Source: Bdellovibrionales bacterium (GTDB lineage Bacteria > Bdellovibrionota > Bdellovibrionia > Bdellovibrionales > UBA1609). Taken from it: a stretch of DNA of 7,944 nucleotides. Below the pieces are notes generated by a model. That model worked only from the letters and a program-made list of their open reading frames with translations, made no database searches and was not told where the DNA came from. The stretch spans positions 1 to 7,944 of the forward strand of contig JAGRAK010000088.1 in NCBI GenBank assembly GCA_020434645.1. The letters run 5' to 3'. Position numbers and translations under genes: made by a program. Below are positions 1-6,221 of this stretch, piece after piece (the first letter of the stretch is position 1; every line of letters starts with the position of its first letter).

Positions 1-803
1 GTCTTGGTATTAAGAAATATGAAAACCAAGACAGTAATATATACCATGTGCTGGTTGGCCAAAAGTCGATTAGTCAAGTTATCCAGAATACTCAAATTGA
101 TGGGTTAAAAATTGCGCCGGCAAATCCAGACCTAGTAGGAGCAGAAATTGAGCTAGTTGACATGCCGCGTCGTGAATACAGACTAAAGTCTGCGATAGAA
201 ACCGTTTCTGACCAATTTGACTACATTATAATAGATTGTCCGCCATCACTCGGTCTTTTAACTGTAAATGCATTGTCTTCAGCAGATAGTTTTTTAGTTC
301 CGCTGCAGTGCGAATATTATGCACTGGAGGGGTTAAGCCAACTACTCAATACTGCTGGAATGATTAAGAAAAATCTAAACCCAGAGCTTAAAATTGAGGG
401 AATTGTGCTCACCATGTTTGATGCTCGAAATAATCTGAGCCATCAAGTTGTCACTGAAATTCAAACGCACTTTGGGGACAAAGTATTTCAATCAATCATT
501 CCGCGAAACGTAAGACTAAGCGAAGCCCCAAGCCATGGACAGTCGATATTTGAATATGATGCAAAATCTGTTGGAGCTAAAAAATATCTTGAGCTGGCAA
601 CGGAGCTTGATGATCGCGTAAATAATTTAACCAAAGAGTCTGTGCAGGCAATGCCAGAAGAAAGTCCTGCTGAAGAGCCAGCAGCAGCAGAAATTTCAAC
701 GCAGGGCATCGTTGAGCAGCAGGCTCCGATCGAGTCCGCAGACGCAGACGCAGATGCAGATGATATTGAATTAGAAATTGAAGTGGGAGGTGCTCATGTC
801 TGA
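1..803 (+). CDS. parA: ParA (Soj) chromosome-partitioning ATPase, 5'-truncated by window edge
   Basis: ParA is a deviant Walker-type ATPase that binds DNA non-specifically when ATP-bound and moves ParB-parS complexes (chromosome origins). The reading frame is open from base 3; the codons before the GTG at 48 read LGIKKYENQDSNIYH, which aligns with the stretch after the Walker A region in ParA proteins. That GTG is therefore an internal valine, and the true start with the P-loop (KGGVGKTT) lies upstream. Visible family marks are PANPDLVGAEIEL, the Walker B-like DYIIIDCPPS (about nt 219-248), VPLQCEYYALEG, and the late motif IPRNVRLSEAPSHG followed by GAKKYLELA. After the normal end of the fold (about nt 609) there is an unusual tail of about 64 residues, rich in Asp/Glu and Ala, with an ADADADADD run. 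The gene overlaps parB by 8 nt. The family call is firm; chromosomal rather than plasmid origin is inferred from the neighbours. Confidence 0.95.
   Translation, partial: LGIKKYENQDSNIYHVLVGQKSISQVIQNTQIDGLKIAPANPDLVGAEIELVDMPRREYRLKSAIETVSDQFDYIIIDCPPSLGLLTVNALSSADSFLVPLQCEYYALEGLSQLLNTAGMIKKNLNPELKIEGIVLTMFDARNNLSHQVVTEIQTHFGDKVFQSIIPRNVRLSEAPSHGQSIFEYDAKSVGAKKYLELATELDDRVNNLTKESVQAMPEESPAEEPAAAEISTQGIVEQQAPIESADADADADDIELEIEVGGAHV
738..761 (+). repeat. Four tandem GCAGAY hexamers inside the parA tail
   Basis: Four consecutive copies of GCAGAC/GCAGAT encode Ala-Asp repeated four times in the C-terminal tail of ParA. The repeat is in frame, so gain or loss of a unit changes tail length without a frameshift. 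A GCA run at 681-689 encoding Ala-Ala-Ala lies nearby in the same tail. Slippage is a plausible origin, but nothing here shows that it varies. Confidence 0.8.
785..790 (+). promoter_or_regulatory. Shine-Dalgarno that sets the parB start
   Basis: GGGAGG lies 5 nt before the ATG at 796 and inside the last codons of parA. It favours that ATG over the in-frame TTG at 778 or GTG at 790, neither of which has a comparable upstream site. The choice also gives a protein beginning MSEEVSVPLRKVPKKGLGRG, which places the conserved GLGRG motif near the N terminus as in other ParB proteins. Confidence 0.8.
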
Positions 804-1821
804 AGAAGTATCTGTTCCGCTTAGAAAAGTACCGAAAAAGGGCTTAGGTCGTGGCATCGGAAGCTTGCTGGGAGAGCTTTCGGCAGCAAATGAGGAGACT
901 GAGCTTAAACGTGTCGAAACTGTGAAAAAGTCAGAGCAAGCGGCGGCGCCTACTCCTGCGAACAATATAACAATACCTCCGGGAGCAAGTGTAGTTTCAG
1001 AGCAAAAATTGAACGTGCCGGCAGAAGACCGAGTTTGGAAAATCGCAATAGAAAAACTAGTGCCCAATAAGGAGCAGCCTCGCAAAACATTTAACCCAGG
1101 CAAACTAAGTGAACTTGCGGCTTCAATAAAAGAAAAGGGTGTTTTACTCCCTATATTAGTAAGACCGATAGCTGAGGGTAAGTTTGAGATTATTGCAGGT
1201 GAGCGTCGATGGCGGGCTTCCCAATTGGCGGGAGCACAGGATGTTCCTGTTATTATTCGTAAAACCGAAAATGTTGAAGCTTTAGAGCTGGCACTTATAG
1301 AGAATGTGCAAAGGCAGGATATCAATCCGATTGAAGAAGCTGAGGCCTACTCCATACTTTCAACAAAGTATGGGTTAACGCAGCAACAAATTGCTGAAAA
1401 AGTGAGTAAAGATCGATCAACCATAGCTAATTTGTTGCGCTTAATGAGTTTGACCGCAGAAGTGAAGGCTATGATGAAAACTGGCGAATTGCCTCTGGGG
1501 CAGGCAAAAGTTTTACTCGCTGTGGAAGAGCCTTCAGCTCAAGTTATGTTGGCAAAAAAAGCACTCAAACAAAACTTGTCAGTCAGAGCTGTAGAAAAAT
1601 TAGTAGCAAAATATAAGTCTGGCGATGCAAGTGCAGTCGAATTAGAGGATCAAGAAATATCTCGTCGAGATATTGCTCCATTGATAAGTGAACTCCAGCG
1701 CCTTTTGGGCACGAAAGTAAGTATAGATACGGCTGGACAAAGGAGTAAGGTTTCAATTCAGTTCTATTCAACTCCAGAATTAAATCAATTTATTGAGCGA
1801 CTGAGAAAGAGTGCAAAATGA
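796..1821 (+). CDS. parB: ParB (Spo0J) centromere-binding CTPase clamp
   Basis: ParB binds parS sites near the replication origin, closes into a CTP-dependent sliding clamp, spreads on DNA and stimulates ParA. With the ATG at 796 the protein is 341 residues. The N-terminal KKGLGRGIGSLLGE (14-27) is the short ParA-stimulating motif and is followed by a probably flexible Ala/Pro/Glu-rich linker to about residue 78. The CTPase/spreading domain carries LPILVRP (118-124), GERRWRAS (135-142) and ENVQRQDINPIEEA (169-182). A helix-turn-helix for parS recognition spans about 192-219 (LTQQQIAEKVSKDRSTIANLL). The rest of the central domain and a C-terminal dimerisation domain (about 283-341) follow. In the region after the helix-turn-helix the usual GHA(R/K) reads GQAK, with Gln at 236. 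The gene overlaps parA by 8 nt and the bactofilin gene by 4 nt, which indicates one transcript with translational coupling. No good parS palindrome was seen by eye within this window. Confidence 0.96.
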   Translation: MSEEVSVPLRKVPKKGLGRGIGSLLGELSAANEETELKRVETVKKSEQAAAPTPANNITIPPGASVVSEQKLNVPAEDRVWKIAIEKLVPNKEQPRKTFNPGKLSELAASIKEKGVLLPILVRPIAEGKFEIIAGERRWRASQLAGAQDVPVIIRKTENVEALELALIENVQRQDINPIEEAEAYSILSTKYGLTQQQIAEKVSKDRSTIANLLRLMSLTAEVKAMMKTGELPLGQAKVLLAVEEPSAQVMLAKKALKQNLSVRAVEKLVAKYKSGDASAVELEDQEISRRDIAPLISELQRLLGTKVSIDTAGQRSKVSIQFYSTPELNQFIERLRKSAK

Positions 1822-2192
1822 CAGAGCTAAATGCTTACCAAGTGCAAGAGGCACAATCAGACTTTATTCCAGGTCAGGTTACGGCGTTATTAGATCAAGG
1901 ATGTACTTTTGATGGTCGCCTGACTTTCGAGGGGACTGTAAGAATTGGTGGCGGCTTCCGCGGCGAAATATTTACTAACGATACTTTAGTTATCAACCCT
2001 GGCGCAAAAGTTGATGCGCAAATTGAAGCTGACACGGTTATAATTAGTGGCGTCGTAAAGGGAAATATCTTTGCGCGTCGAAAAGTTATAATGCACCCAC
2101 CGGCTATGTTTACGGGAACGGTTACGACGCCCAGCCTTAGAATTGACGAGGGTGTAGTCTTTGAAGGCGCATCGTATATGCCGAAGAGCTAA
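1818..2192 (+). CDS. Bactofilin (polymer-forming cytoskeletal protein, DUF583)
   Basis: Bactofilins polymerise without nucleotide into filaments or sheets that scaffold other proteins at the membrane or poles. This 124-residue protein has the usual layout: a short disordered N terminus (about 1-20), then a right-handed beta-helix core (about 25-120) built from short Gly-rich turns, visible as GCTFDGRLTFEGTVRIGGGF, then VKGNIFARRKVIMHPPAMFTG and further turns with regularly spaced Val/Ile/Phe. No transmembrane segment or extra domain is seen. The start codon overlaps the parB stop (ATGA) with only a weak AGAG site at 1808-1811, so translation probably depends on ribosomes finishing parB. In Myxococcus, bactofilins next to par genes position ParABS components; a similar anchoring role here is inferred from gene context only. 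A cell-shape or wall-synthesis scaffold is the alternative. Confidence 0.9.
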   Translation: MTELNAYQVQEAQSDFIPGQVTALLDQGCTFDGRLTFEGTVRIGGGFRGEIFTNDTLVINPGAKVDAQIEADTVIISGVVKGNIFARRKVIMHPPAMFTGTVTTPSLRIDEGVVFEGASYMPKS

Positions 2193-2277
2193 TCCAAATT
2201 ATAGCAATATTTTAACACTTGACCGAGTGACGCGTTAAGGTTACTTCGAAAGCCATTTTACTAGGAAATTCATATCT
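2193..2277 (+). promoter_or_regulatory. Intergenic gap with possible promoter for the atp operon
   Basis: This is the only sizeable gap between genes. It begins AT-rich (2193-2215), then has TTGACC at 2219-2224, a good match to a sigma70 -35 box. The best -10 candidates 16-17 nt downstream (TTACTT at 2241 or TACTTC at 2242) are poor. A small stem, CACTT 2216-2220 with GAGTG 2225-2229 around a GACC loop, and a separate TTAAC/GTTAA inverted pair (2212-2216, 2234-2238) overlap the -35 box. No GC-rich stem followed by a T run is present, so readthrough from parAB-bactofilin is likely. AGGA at 2263-2266 is the probable ribosome-binding site for the next gene. The promoter call is tentative. Confidence 0.3.
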
Positions 2278-2733
2278 ATGGCAGCAGTTGCAAATATCAT
2301 TACGGCACTTGGTATAGACACATCGTTGTGGCTCCAACTGGGTATTTTCGCGGTTACTTTCATATTTTTAAATCAATTTGTTTTTAAGCCTTACTATAAA
2401 GCCTTTGATGCTCGACAGGGCCAAACAGTTGGCAATAATGAGAAGGCCGAGCAAATATTTGCGCAAACACGAGAGCTAGAAGCACTTTATCAAAGAAAAG
2501 CTCGTAATCTGAATGCAGAAATAAAAGAGATATATGATAAAACACGAGTTGAAGCGAATCGTGAGCAAGAGCGCATTCAGGCTGAGGCACGAGAGAAAGC
2601 CAAAAATTCTATGGAAGAAGTTCGTGCTAAAATATTAGAGCAATTTAATCATGCGCGTGAAGAGCTAATTAAACAAACACCTGAGCTTAGCAAAATCATC
2701 TCAAAAAAATTATTGCCGCCAGAGGTTAGATAA
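2278..2733 (+). CDS. atpX: ATP synthase F0 subunit b' (peripheral stalk)
   Basis: This is a b-type subunit of the membrane-anchored peripheral stalk, which holds the alpha3beta3 head and delta static against the rotor. The 151-residue protein has one N-terminal membrane segment (about 16-36, LWLQLGIFAVTFIFLNQFVF) followed by KPYYKAFDARQ, matching the F.KP(Y/I)..A(F/I)..R pattern of b and b' subunits. A long charged coiled coil of Glu, Lys, Arg and Ala heptads fills about 50-145. It is called b' because it comes first of two adjacent divergent b-like genes, the position recalled for AtpX/AtpF' in related bacteria; the b and b' labels could be swapped. Its TAA stop overlaps the ATG of the next gene by one base. 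Confidence 0.88.
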   Translation: MAAVANIITALGIDTSLWLQLGIFAVTFIFLNQFVFKPYYKAFDARQGQTVGNNEKAEQIFAQTRELEALYQRKARNLNAEIKEIYDKTRVEANREQERIQAEAREKAKNSMEEVRAKILEQFNHAREELIKQTPELSKIISKKLLPPEVR

Positions 2734-3239
2734 TGAGTTTACCAGAAACCCATAGCCTCCCCTGGAAAGAATTATTAGTACCACAAATTGTTAACTTCAC
2801 ACTTTTTGTAGGGATATTGATCTATCTGATTCGAAAGCCATTGAAGCAGCATTTTTCAGGGAAAAGCGAAGACTTTGAAGCCCAGAAGAAAAAGGCTGAA
2901 GACTACCGCATTCATGCAGAGAAACAAAATTTTGAAGTTAGAAACCAAATGAAACTTCTAGAAGAGACCGCAAGTTCAAGTCTTGAGACGGCGAAAAAAG
3001 ATTCTGTAGAAATGAAAGAAAAGCTTCTTGCCGACGCAAAAGAAGCAGCAAGAAAAATTAATGAAGACACGAATAAAATGGCCGAATTTGAATTGGCGCG
3101 AGCAATTGCAACTTTAAAAGAAGAATTAGTAATTAAAGCAACGCAACTCTCAGAACAAAATTTAGAAAACGAAATGAATGATAGCGTTCAATCACAATTA
3201 AATGACGATTTTATAGGTAAAATTCAGGTGAGAAACTAA
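2733..3239 (+). CDS. atpF: ATP synthase F0 subunit b (peripheral stalk)
   Basis: This second b-type stalk subunit would pair with the preceding b' as a heterodimer joining the membrane a subunit to F1 through delta. The 168 residues comprise a short N terminus, one membrane segment at about 17-34 (PQIVNFTLFVGILIYLIRKP begins it), the RKPLKQHF transition, then a highly charged helix (about 45-150) with many Lys/Glu/Ala residues. The C-terminal ATLKEELVIKATQLSEQNL resembles the delta-contacting end of b subunits. Start and stop are shared with the neighbours as TAATG overlaps at both ends. AGAGG at 2721-2725, inside the end of the upstream gene, is a suitable ribosome-binding site. Sequence similarity to the b' gene is low beyond the common architecture, so they are divergent paralogues rather than a recent duplication. 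Confidence 0.92.
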   Translation: MSLPETHSLPWKELLVPQIVNFTLFVGILIYLIRKPLKQHFSGKSEDFEAQKKKAEDYRIHAEKQNFEVRNQMKLLEETASSSLETAKKDSVEMKEKLLADAKEAARKINEDTNKMAEFELARAIATLKEELVIKATQLSEQNLENEMNDSVQSQLNDDFIGKIQVRN

Positions 3240-3787
3240 TGTTCTATTCAGAGTTAGCACATAGATATGCTGTGGCAATCTATGACATTGCAAAAGAGGC
3301 AAAAGCTACAGATGCTTATTTAAAGGCGCTCGAACAAGTTCAATCCTCTCTTGAGCAAAGCCCTATGATAAAAGATTTTGTACACTCACCACTGGTGCGT
3401 ACTGAAGAGAAGTCAAAAACAGTTATTGCGGCATTTAAAGATAGCGGTCTCCCTGAAGATGTGACGAGTTTTATAACTCTACTAGCCCAGAAAGGTCGAC
3501 TTGCAATCCTGCCTGAAATAATAGCGGCCTATCAAGCGCGTGAAGATGAGACAAATGGTGTTACAAGAGGCGTAGTCAAATCATCGAAAAGCTTATCGGA
3601 TAAACAAAAAGATGAGATGGCAAAATTGTTATCATCTATCACTAATAAAAAAGTAATATTGCAGTACGAAAATGATAAATCACTTATTGGCGGATTAACC
3701 GCTCAGGTTGGTAGTTTAACATTTGATGACTCTATATCTGCCCATATTCGTAGAATTAAAGAAGACTTAACCAGGAGAATAAATTAA
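3239..3787 (+). CDS. atpH: ATP synthase F1 subunit delta (OSCP-like)
   Basis: Delta caps the alpha3beta3 head and joins it to the b/b' stalk. The 182 residues are the usual length. The N-terminal helical bundle begins SELAHRYAVAIYDIAKEAK, with the A.RYA.A.(Y/F) signature typical of delta/OSCP, and continues through SFITLLAQKGRLAILPEI (about 77-94), the conserved 'L..kgRl..lp.I' element. The C-terminal part has LIGGLTAQVGSLTFDDSI (149-166), the family's conserved glycine-containing segment. AGGTGAG at 3226-3232, 6 nt before the ATG, serves as ribosome-binding site; both ends overlap neighbours as TAATG. Confidence 0.95.
   Translation: MFYSELAHRYAVAIYDIAKEAKATDAYLKALEQVQSSLEQSPMIKDFVHSPLVRTEEKSKTVIAAFKDSGLPEDVTSFITLLAQKGRLAILPEIIAAYQAREDETNGVTRGVVKSSKSLSDKQKDEMAKLLSSITNKKVILQYENDKSLIGGLTAQVGSLTFDDSISAHIRRIKEDLTRRIN
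3773..3777 (+). promoter_or_regulatory. Strong Shine-Dalgarno for atpA inside the end of atpH
   Basis: AGGAG lies 9 nt before the atpA ATG and within the last codons of atpH. Although atpA also overlaps the atpH stop by one base, this site should permit independent initiation, which fits the need for three alpha subunits per single delta. Confidence 0.7.
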
Positions 3788-5313
3788 TGGATCTCTCAAT
3801 TCGCGCCGACGAAATTAGTCGCGTATTAAAAGAGCAAATACAAAACTATGCGAAAAAACTAGAAGTGACTGAATCCGGTACGGTTTTATCGGTGGGAGAC
3901 GGTGTTGCTCGAGTTTACGGCCTTGAAAGTGCAATGGCTGGAGAGCTTGTTGAATTTCCAGGAAGTATTTATGGAATGATTTTAAATCTTGAACAAGACT
4001 CCGTTGGTGTCGTTATTCTTGGTGAAGATAGAGACATTAAAGAGGGCGATGTTGTAAAAAGAACTAAAAAAATCGTTCAAGTTCCCGCTGGCGAAGCCGT
4101 AATGGGACGAGTTGTAAATGCCTTAGGTATGCCAATTGATGGCAAGGGTCCTATCGATACAAAAGAATTTCGAGTTGTTGATATTAAAGCTCCAGGTATT
4201 ATTAAAAGACAACCAGTTACAGAGCCGCTCCAAACAGGCATAAAAGCAATCGATGCACTTATCCCAATTGGTCGTGGTCAGCGTGAATTGATTATTGGTG
4301 ATCGTCAGACTGGTAAAACAGCTGTGGCGATTGATACAATTATCAATCAAGGCGACCAAAATGTTCATTGTTTTTACGTGGCCATTGGGCAGAAGCAATC
4401 AACAGTTGCACAAGTTGTTGAAAAGTTACGCCAAGCGGGCGCAATGGAGTATACAACAGTTGTTTCAGCGACAGCATCAGACCCAGCTCCGCTTCAATTT
4501 TTGGCGGCGTTCACTGGCTGTGCAATGGCCGAATACTTCAGAGATAACGGCAAGCATGCACTCATTATATTTGACGATTTAACAAAACAGGCACAAGCCT
4601 ACAGACAATTATCTCTTTTGCTTCGTCGACCACCGGGTCGTGAGGCCTTCCCTGGCGACGTGTTTTATCTACACTCTCGTTTACTAGAGCGCGCGGCAAA
4701 GTTGAGTGATGAAATGGGCGGCGGCTCATTAACAGCACTTCCAATTATTGAAACTCAAGCTGGAGATTTGGCGGCGTATATCCCGACAAACGTGATCTCA
4801 ATTACAGATGGACAAATATTTCTAGTTTCAGACTTATTTTATAAAGGTATTCGCCCAGCCGTGGATGTGGGTAAGTCCGTGTCTCGTGTGGGTGGAGCTG
4901 CGCAAATCAAAGCAATGAAGCAAGTTGCTGGATCATTGAAGCTAGAGTTGGCACAGTTCCGTGAACTTGAAGCATTCTCGGCATTTGCCTCAGATCTTGA
5001 TGCCGCTACACAAGCACAATTAGCGCGCGGTCGTAGGTTGGTAGAAGTATTAAAGCAACCTCAATACTCACCGTATAAAGTTGAAGATCAGGTTGTACTT
5101 ATTTTTGCGGCCACTAATGGTTATTTAGATAAGTTGCCAGAATCAGATGCCAAAAAATACGAACAAGAATTGATGACGTTTATCAGCCAAAAGCACAAGG
5201 CTTTGATGACAAAAATTACAGCTGATAAGGCTATAAAAGATGACACCAAAGTTATGTTAAAACAGGCGTTAGAAGAATTTAAAGCAGTCTTTAAATCTTC
5301 AACAGAAGCGTAA
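3787..5313 (+). CDS. atpA: ATP synthase F1 subunit alpha
   Basis: Alpha is the non-catalytic nucleotide-binding subunit of the F1 hexamer; it supplies an arginine finger to the catalytic site on beta. The 508 residues fit the family. Order: a stalk-contacting N-terminal helix (MDLSIRADEISRVLKEQI), a beta-barrel with VGDGVARVYGLE (36-47), then the nucleotide-binding domain with P-loop GDRQTGKT (171-178, Lys177), Walker B-like ALIIFDDLTKQA (258-269), RRPPGREAFPGDVFYLHSRLLE (280-301) and the signature PAVDVGKSVSRVGG (357-370) containing the arginine finger Arg367. A C-terminal helical domain follows. The loop after LLERAAKL is short (SDEMGGGSL), as in most bacteria and unlike the longer E. coli form. 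No key residue is missing. Confidence 0.98.
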   Translation: MDLSIRADEISRVLKEQIQNYAKKLEVTESGTVLSVGDGVARVYGLESAMAGELVEFPGSIYGMILNLEQDSVGVVILGEDRDIKEGDVVKRTKKIVQVPAGEAVMGRVVNALGMPIDGKGPIDTKEFRVVDIKAPGIIKRQPVTEPLQTGIKAIDALIPIGRGQRELIIGDRQTGKTAVAIDTIINQGDQNVHCFYVAIGQKQSTVAQVVEKLRQAGAMEYTTVVSATASDPAPLQFLAAFTGCAMAEYFRDNGKHALIIFDDLTKQAQAYRQLSLLLRRPPGREAFPGDVFYLHSRLLERAAKLSDEMGGGSLTALPIIETQAGDLAAYIPTNVISITDGQIFLVSDLFYKGIRPAVDVGKSVSRVGGAAQIKAMKQVAGSLKLELAQFRELEAFSAFASDLDAATQAQLARGRRLVEVLKQPQYSPYKVEDQVVLIFAATNGYLDKLPESDAKKYEQELMTFISQKHKALMTKITADKAIKDDTKVMLKQALEEFKAVFKSSTEA

Positions 5314-5322
5314 GGAACTAAG

Positions 5323-6213
5323 ATGGCCAGCCTAAGAGACATGCGAGCGAAAATCCAAAGCGTTAAAAATACGCAGCAGATTACGCGCGCCATGAGAATG
5401 GTGTCTGCGGCTAAATTGCGACGGGCGCAAGATCAAATAGTGAATATGCGTCCTTATGCCAACAAGATACTTCAAATTATGTCTGATATAGCGAGCACAC
5501 AGCGAGTGGAGCACCAGCTTTTATCAGGAGCGGCTGATAGCAAAAAAATACTGATGGTTATTTTAACATCAGATCGTGGACTGTGCGGAGGATTTAACTC
5601 CAATATAAACAGATTCACAGAAAAGTTTATAAAAGAGAATACAAGTAAGTATGAAAAAATAGATTACGTCTTTATCGGGCGTAAAGGTGCTGATTATTTT
5701 AAGCGACGCGGAATTCAGCCTAAAAAAGTAATGTTAAATCTCGCAAGAGAAATCTCATATTCGTTAGCCGCAGAAGTTGCGAATATGTGTATGACTGAGT
5801 TTATGAACGGCGATTATGATGAAATTCGTCTAGTCTATAATGAATTCAAATCTGCAATATCGCAAAACTTAACAGTCGAAACTTTGTTGCCGATTGATAT
5901 ATCCAAACACGCTACTAAAAATGAAGAAGATGTTAAGTTTCCATTCTCGAAAGATTTAATATTCGAACCAACGCCAGAAGCTATGATCGAAGAGCTATTG
6001 GCACAGCATTTTTCAGTTCAAGTTTATCGATGTATGTCTGAAAGTGTTGCGGCCGAACATGCGGCACGCATGACAGCTATGGAGAACGCAACTAAAAATG
6101 CTAAAGAAATGATCGGTAAATTGACTTTAATTTATAACAATGTACGCCAAGCCTCTATCACTCGAGAGCTAATTGAGATTTGCTCTGGTGCGGAAGCGGT
6201 TAGTAGTTCATAG
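5323..6213 (+). CDS. atpG: ATP synthase F1 subunit gamma (central rotor shaft)
   Basis: Gamma is the rotating shaft that couples c-ring rotation to conformational change in the catalytic sites. The 296 residues are close to the usual length. The N-terminal helix has MASLRDMRAKIQSVKNTQQI followed by TRAMRMVSAAKLRRAQ, a hallmark of the family. The central Rossmann-like domain has SDRGLCGGFNSNINR (83-97), and the C-terminal helix ends NNVRQASITRELIEICSGAEA (272-292), matching the gamma signature I-T-x-E-x2-E-x3-G-A. The gene is 9 nt after atpA, with AAGGA at 5312-5316 overlapping the atpA stop and 6 nt before the ATG. No regulatory cysteine-loop insertion of the plant or cyanobacterial kind is seen. 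Confidence 0.97.
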   Translation: MASLRDMRAKIQSVKNTQQITRAMRMVSAAKLRRAQDQIVNMRPYANKILQIMSDIASTQRVEHQLLSGAADSKKILMVILTSDRGLCGGFNSNINRFTEKFIKENTSKYEKIDYVFIGRKGADYFKRRGIQPKKVMLNLAREISYSLAAEVANMCMTEFMNGDYDEIRLVYNEFKSAISQNLTVETLLPIDISKHATKNEEDVKFPFSKDLIFEPTPEAMIEELLAQHFSVQVYRCMSESVAAEHAARMTAMENATKNAKEMIGKLTLIYNNVRQASITRELIEICSGAEAVSSS

Positions 6214-6217
6214 GAGA
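6212..6217 (+). promoter_or_regulatory. Shine-Dalgarno for atpD overlapping the atpG stop
   Basis: AGGAGA shares bases with the TAG stop of atpG and ends 4 nt before the atpD ATG at 6222. It is one of the best ribosome-binding matches in the window, in keeping with the high demand for beta. Confidence 0.75.
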
Positions 6218-6221
6218 ACAT

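Noticed and set aside
488..709. Short minus-strand open frame opposite the end of parA
   Set aside because: Its composition mirrors the parA tail (Ser/Ala runs from GCA/GAC codons read backwards); no ribosome-binding site or family motif was seen.
778..795. TTG start for parB giving a 347-residue protein
   Set aside because: The ATG at 796 has GGGAGG at ideal spacing and gives the normal short N terminus ahead of GLGRG; the six extra residues have no such support.
771..1325. A 184-codon open frame on the minus strand opposite parB
   Set aside because: It lies wholly opposite parB, whose motifs are clear, and its translation is Ser/Ala/Phe-rich low-complexity sequence with no recognisable domain.
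2193..2277. A rho-independent terminator after the bactofilin gene
   Set aside because: The only stem has about five pairs with one G-U and no following T run, so it does not fit an intrinsic terminator.
2278..3239. The two b-type genes as one gene broken by a frameshift or a recent duplication
   Set aside because: Each has its own membrane segment, coiled coil, stop codon and start, and their sequences differ strongly, so they are separate b' and b subunits.
4370..4387. TGTTTTTACGTGG as a parS-like site
   Set aside because: It shares only the ACGTG core with the parS consensus, is not palindromic, and lies in a conserved part of atpA.
4295..4582. Plus-strand 95-codon frame within atpA and a matching minus-strand frame
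   Set aside because: Both sit inside the nucleotide-binding domain of atpA, which is intact in its own frame, so they are shadows.
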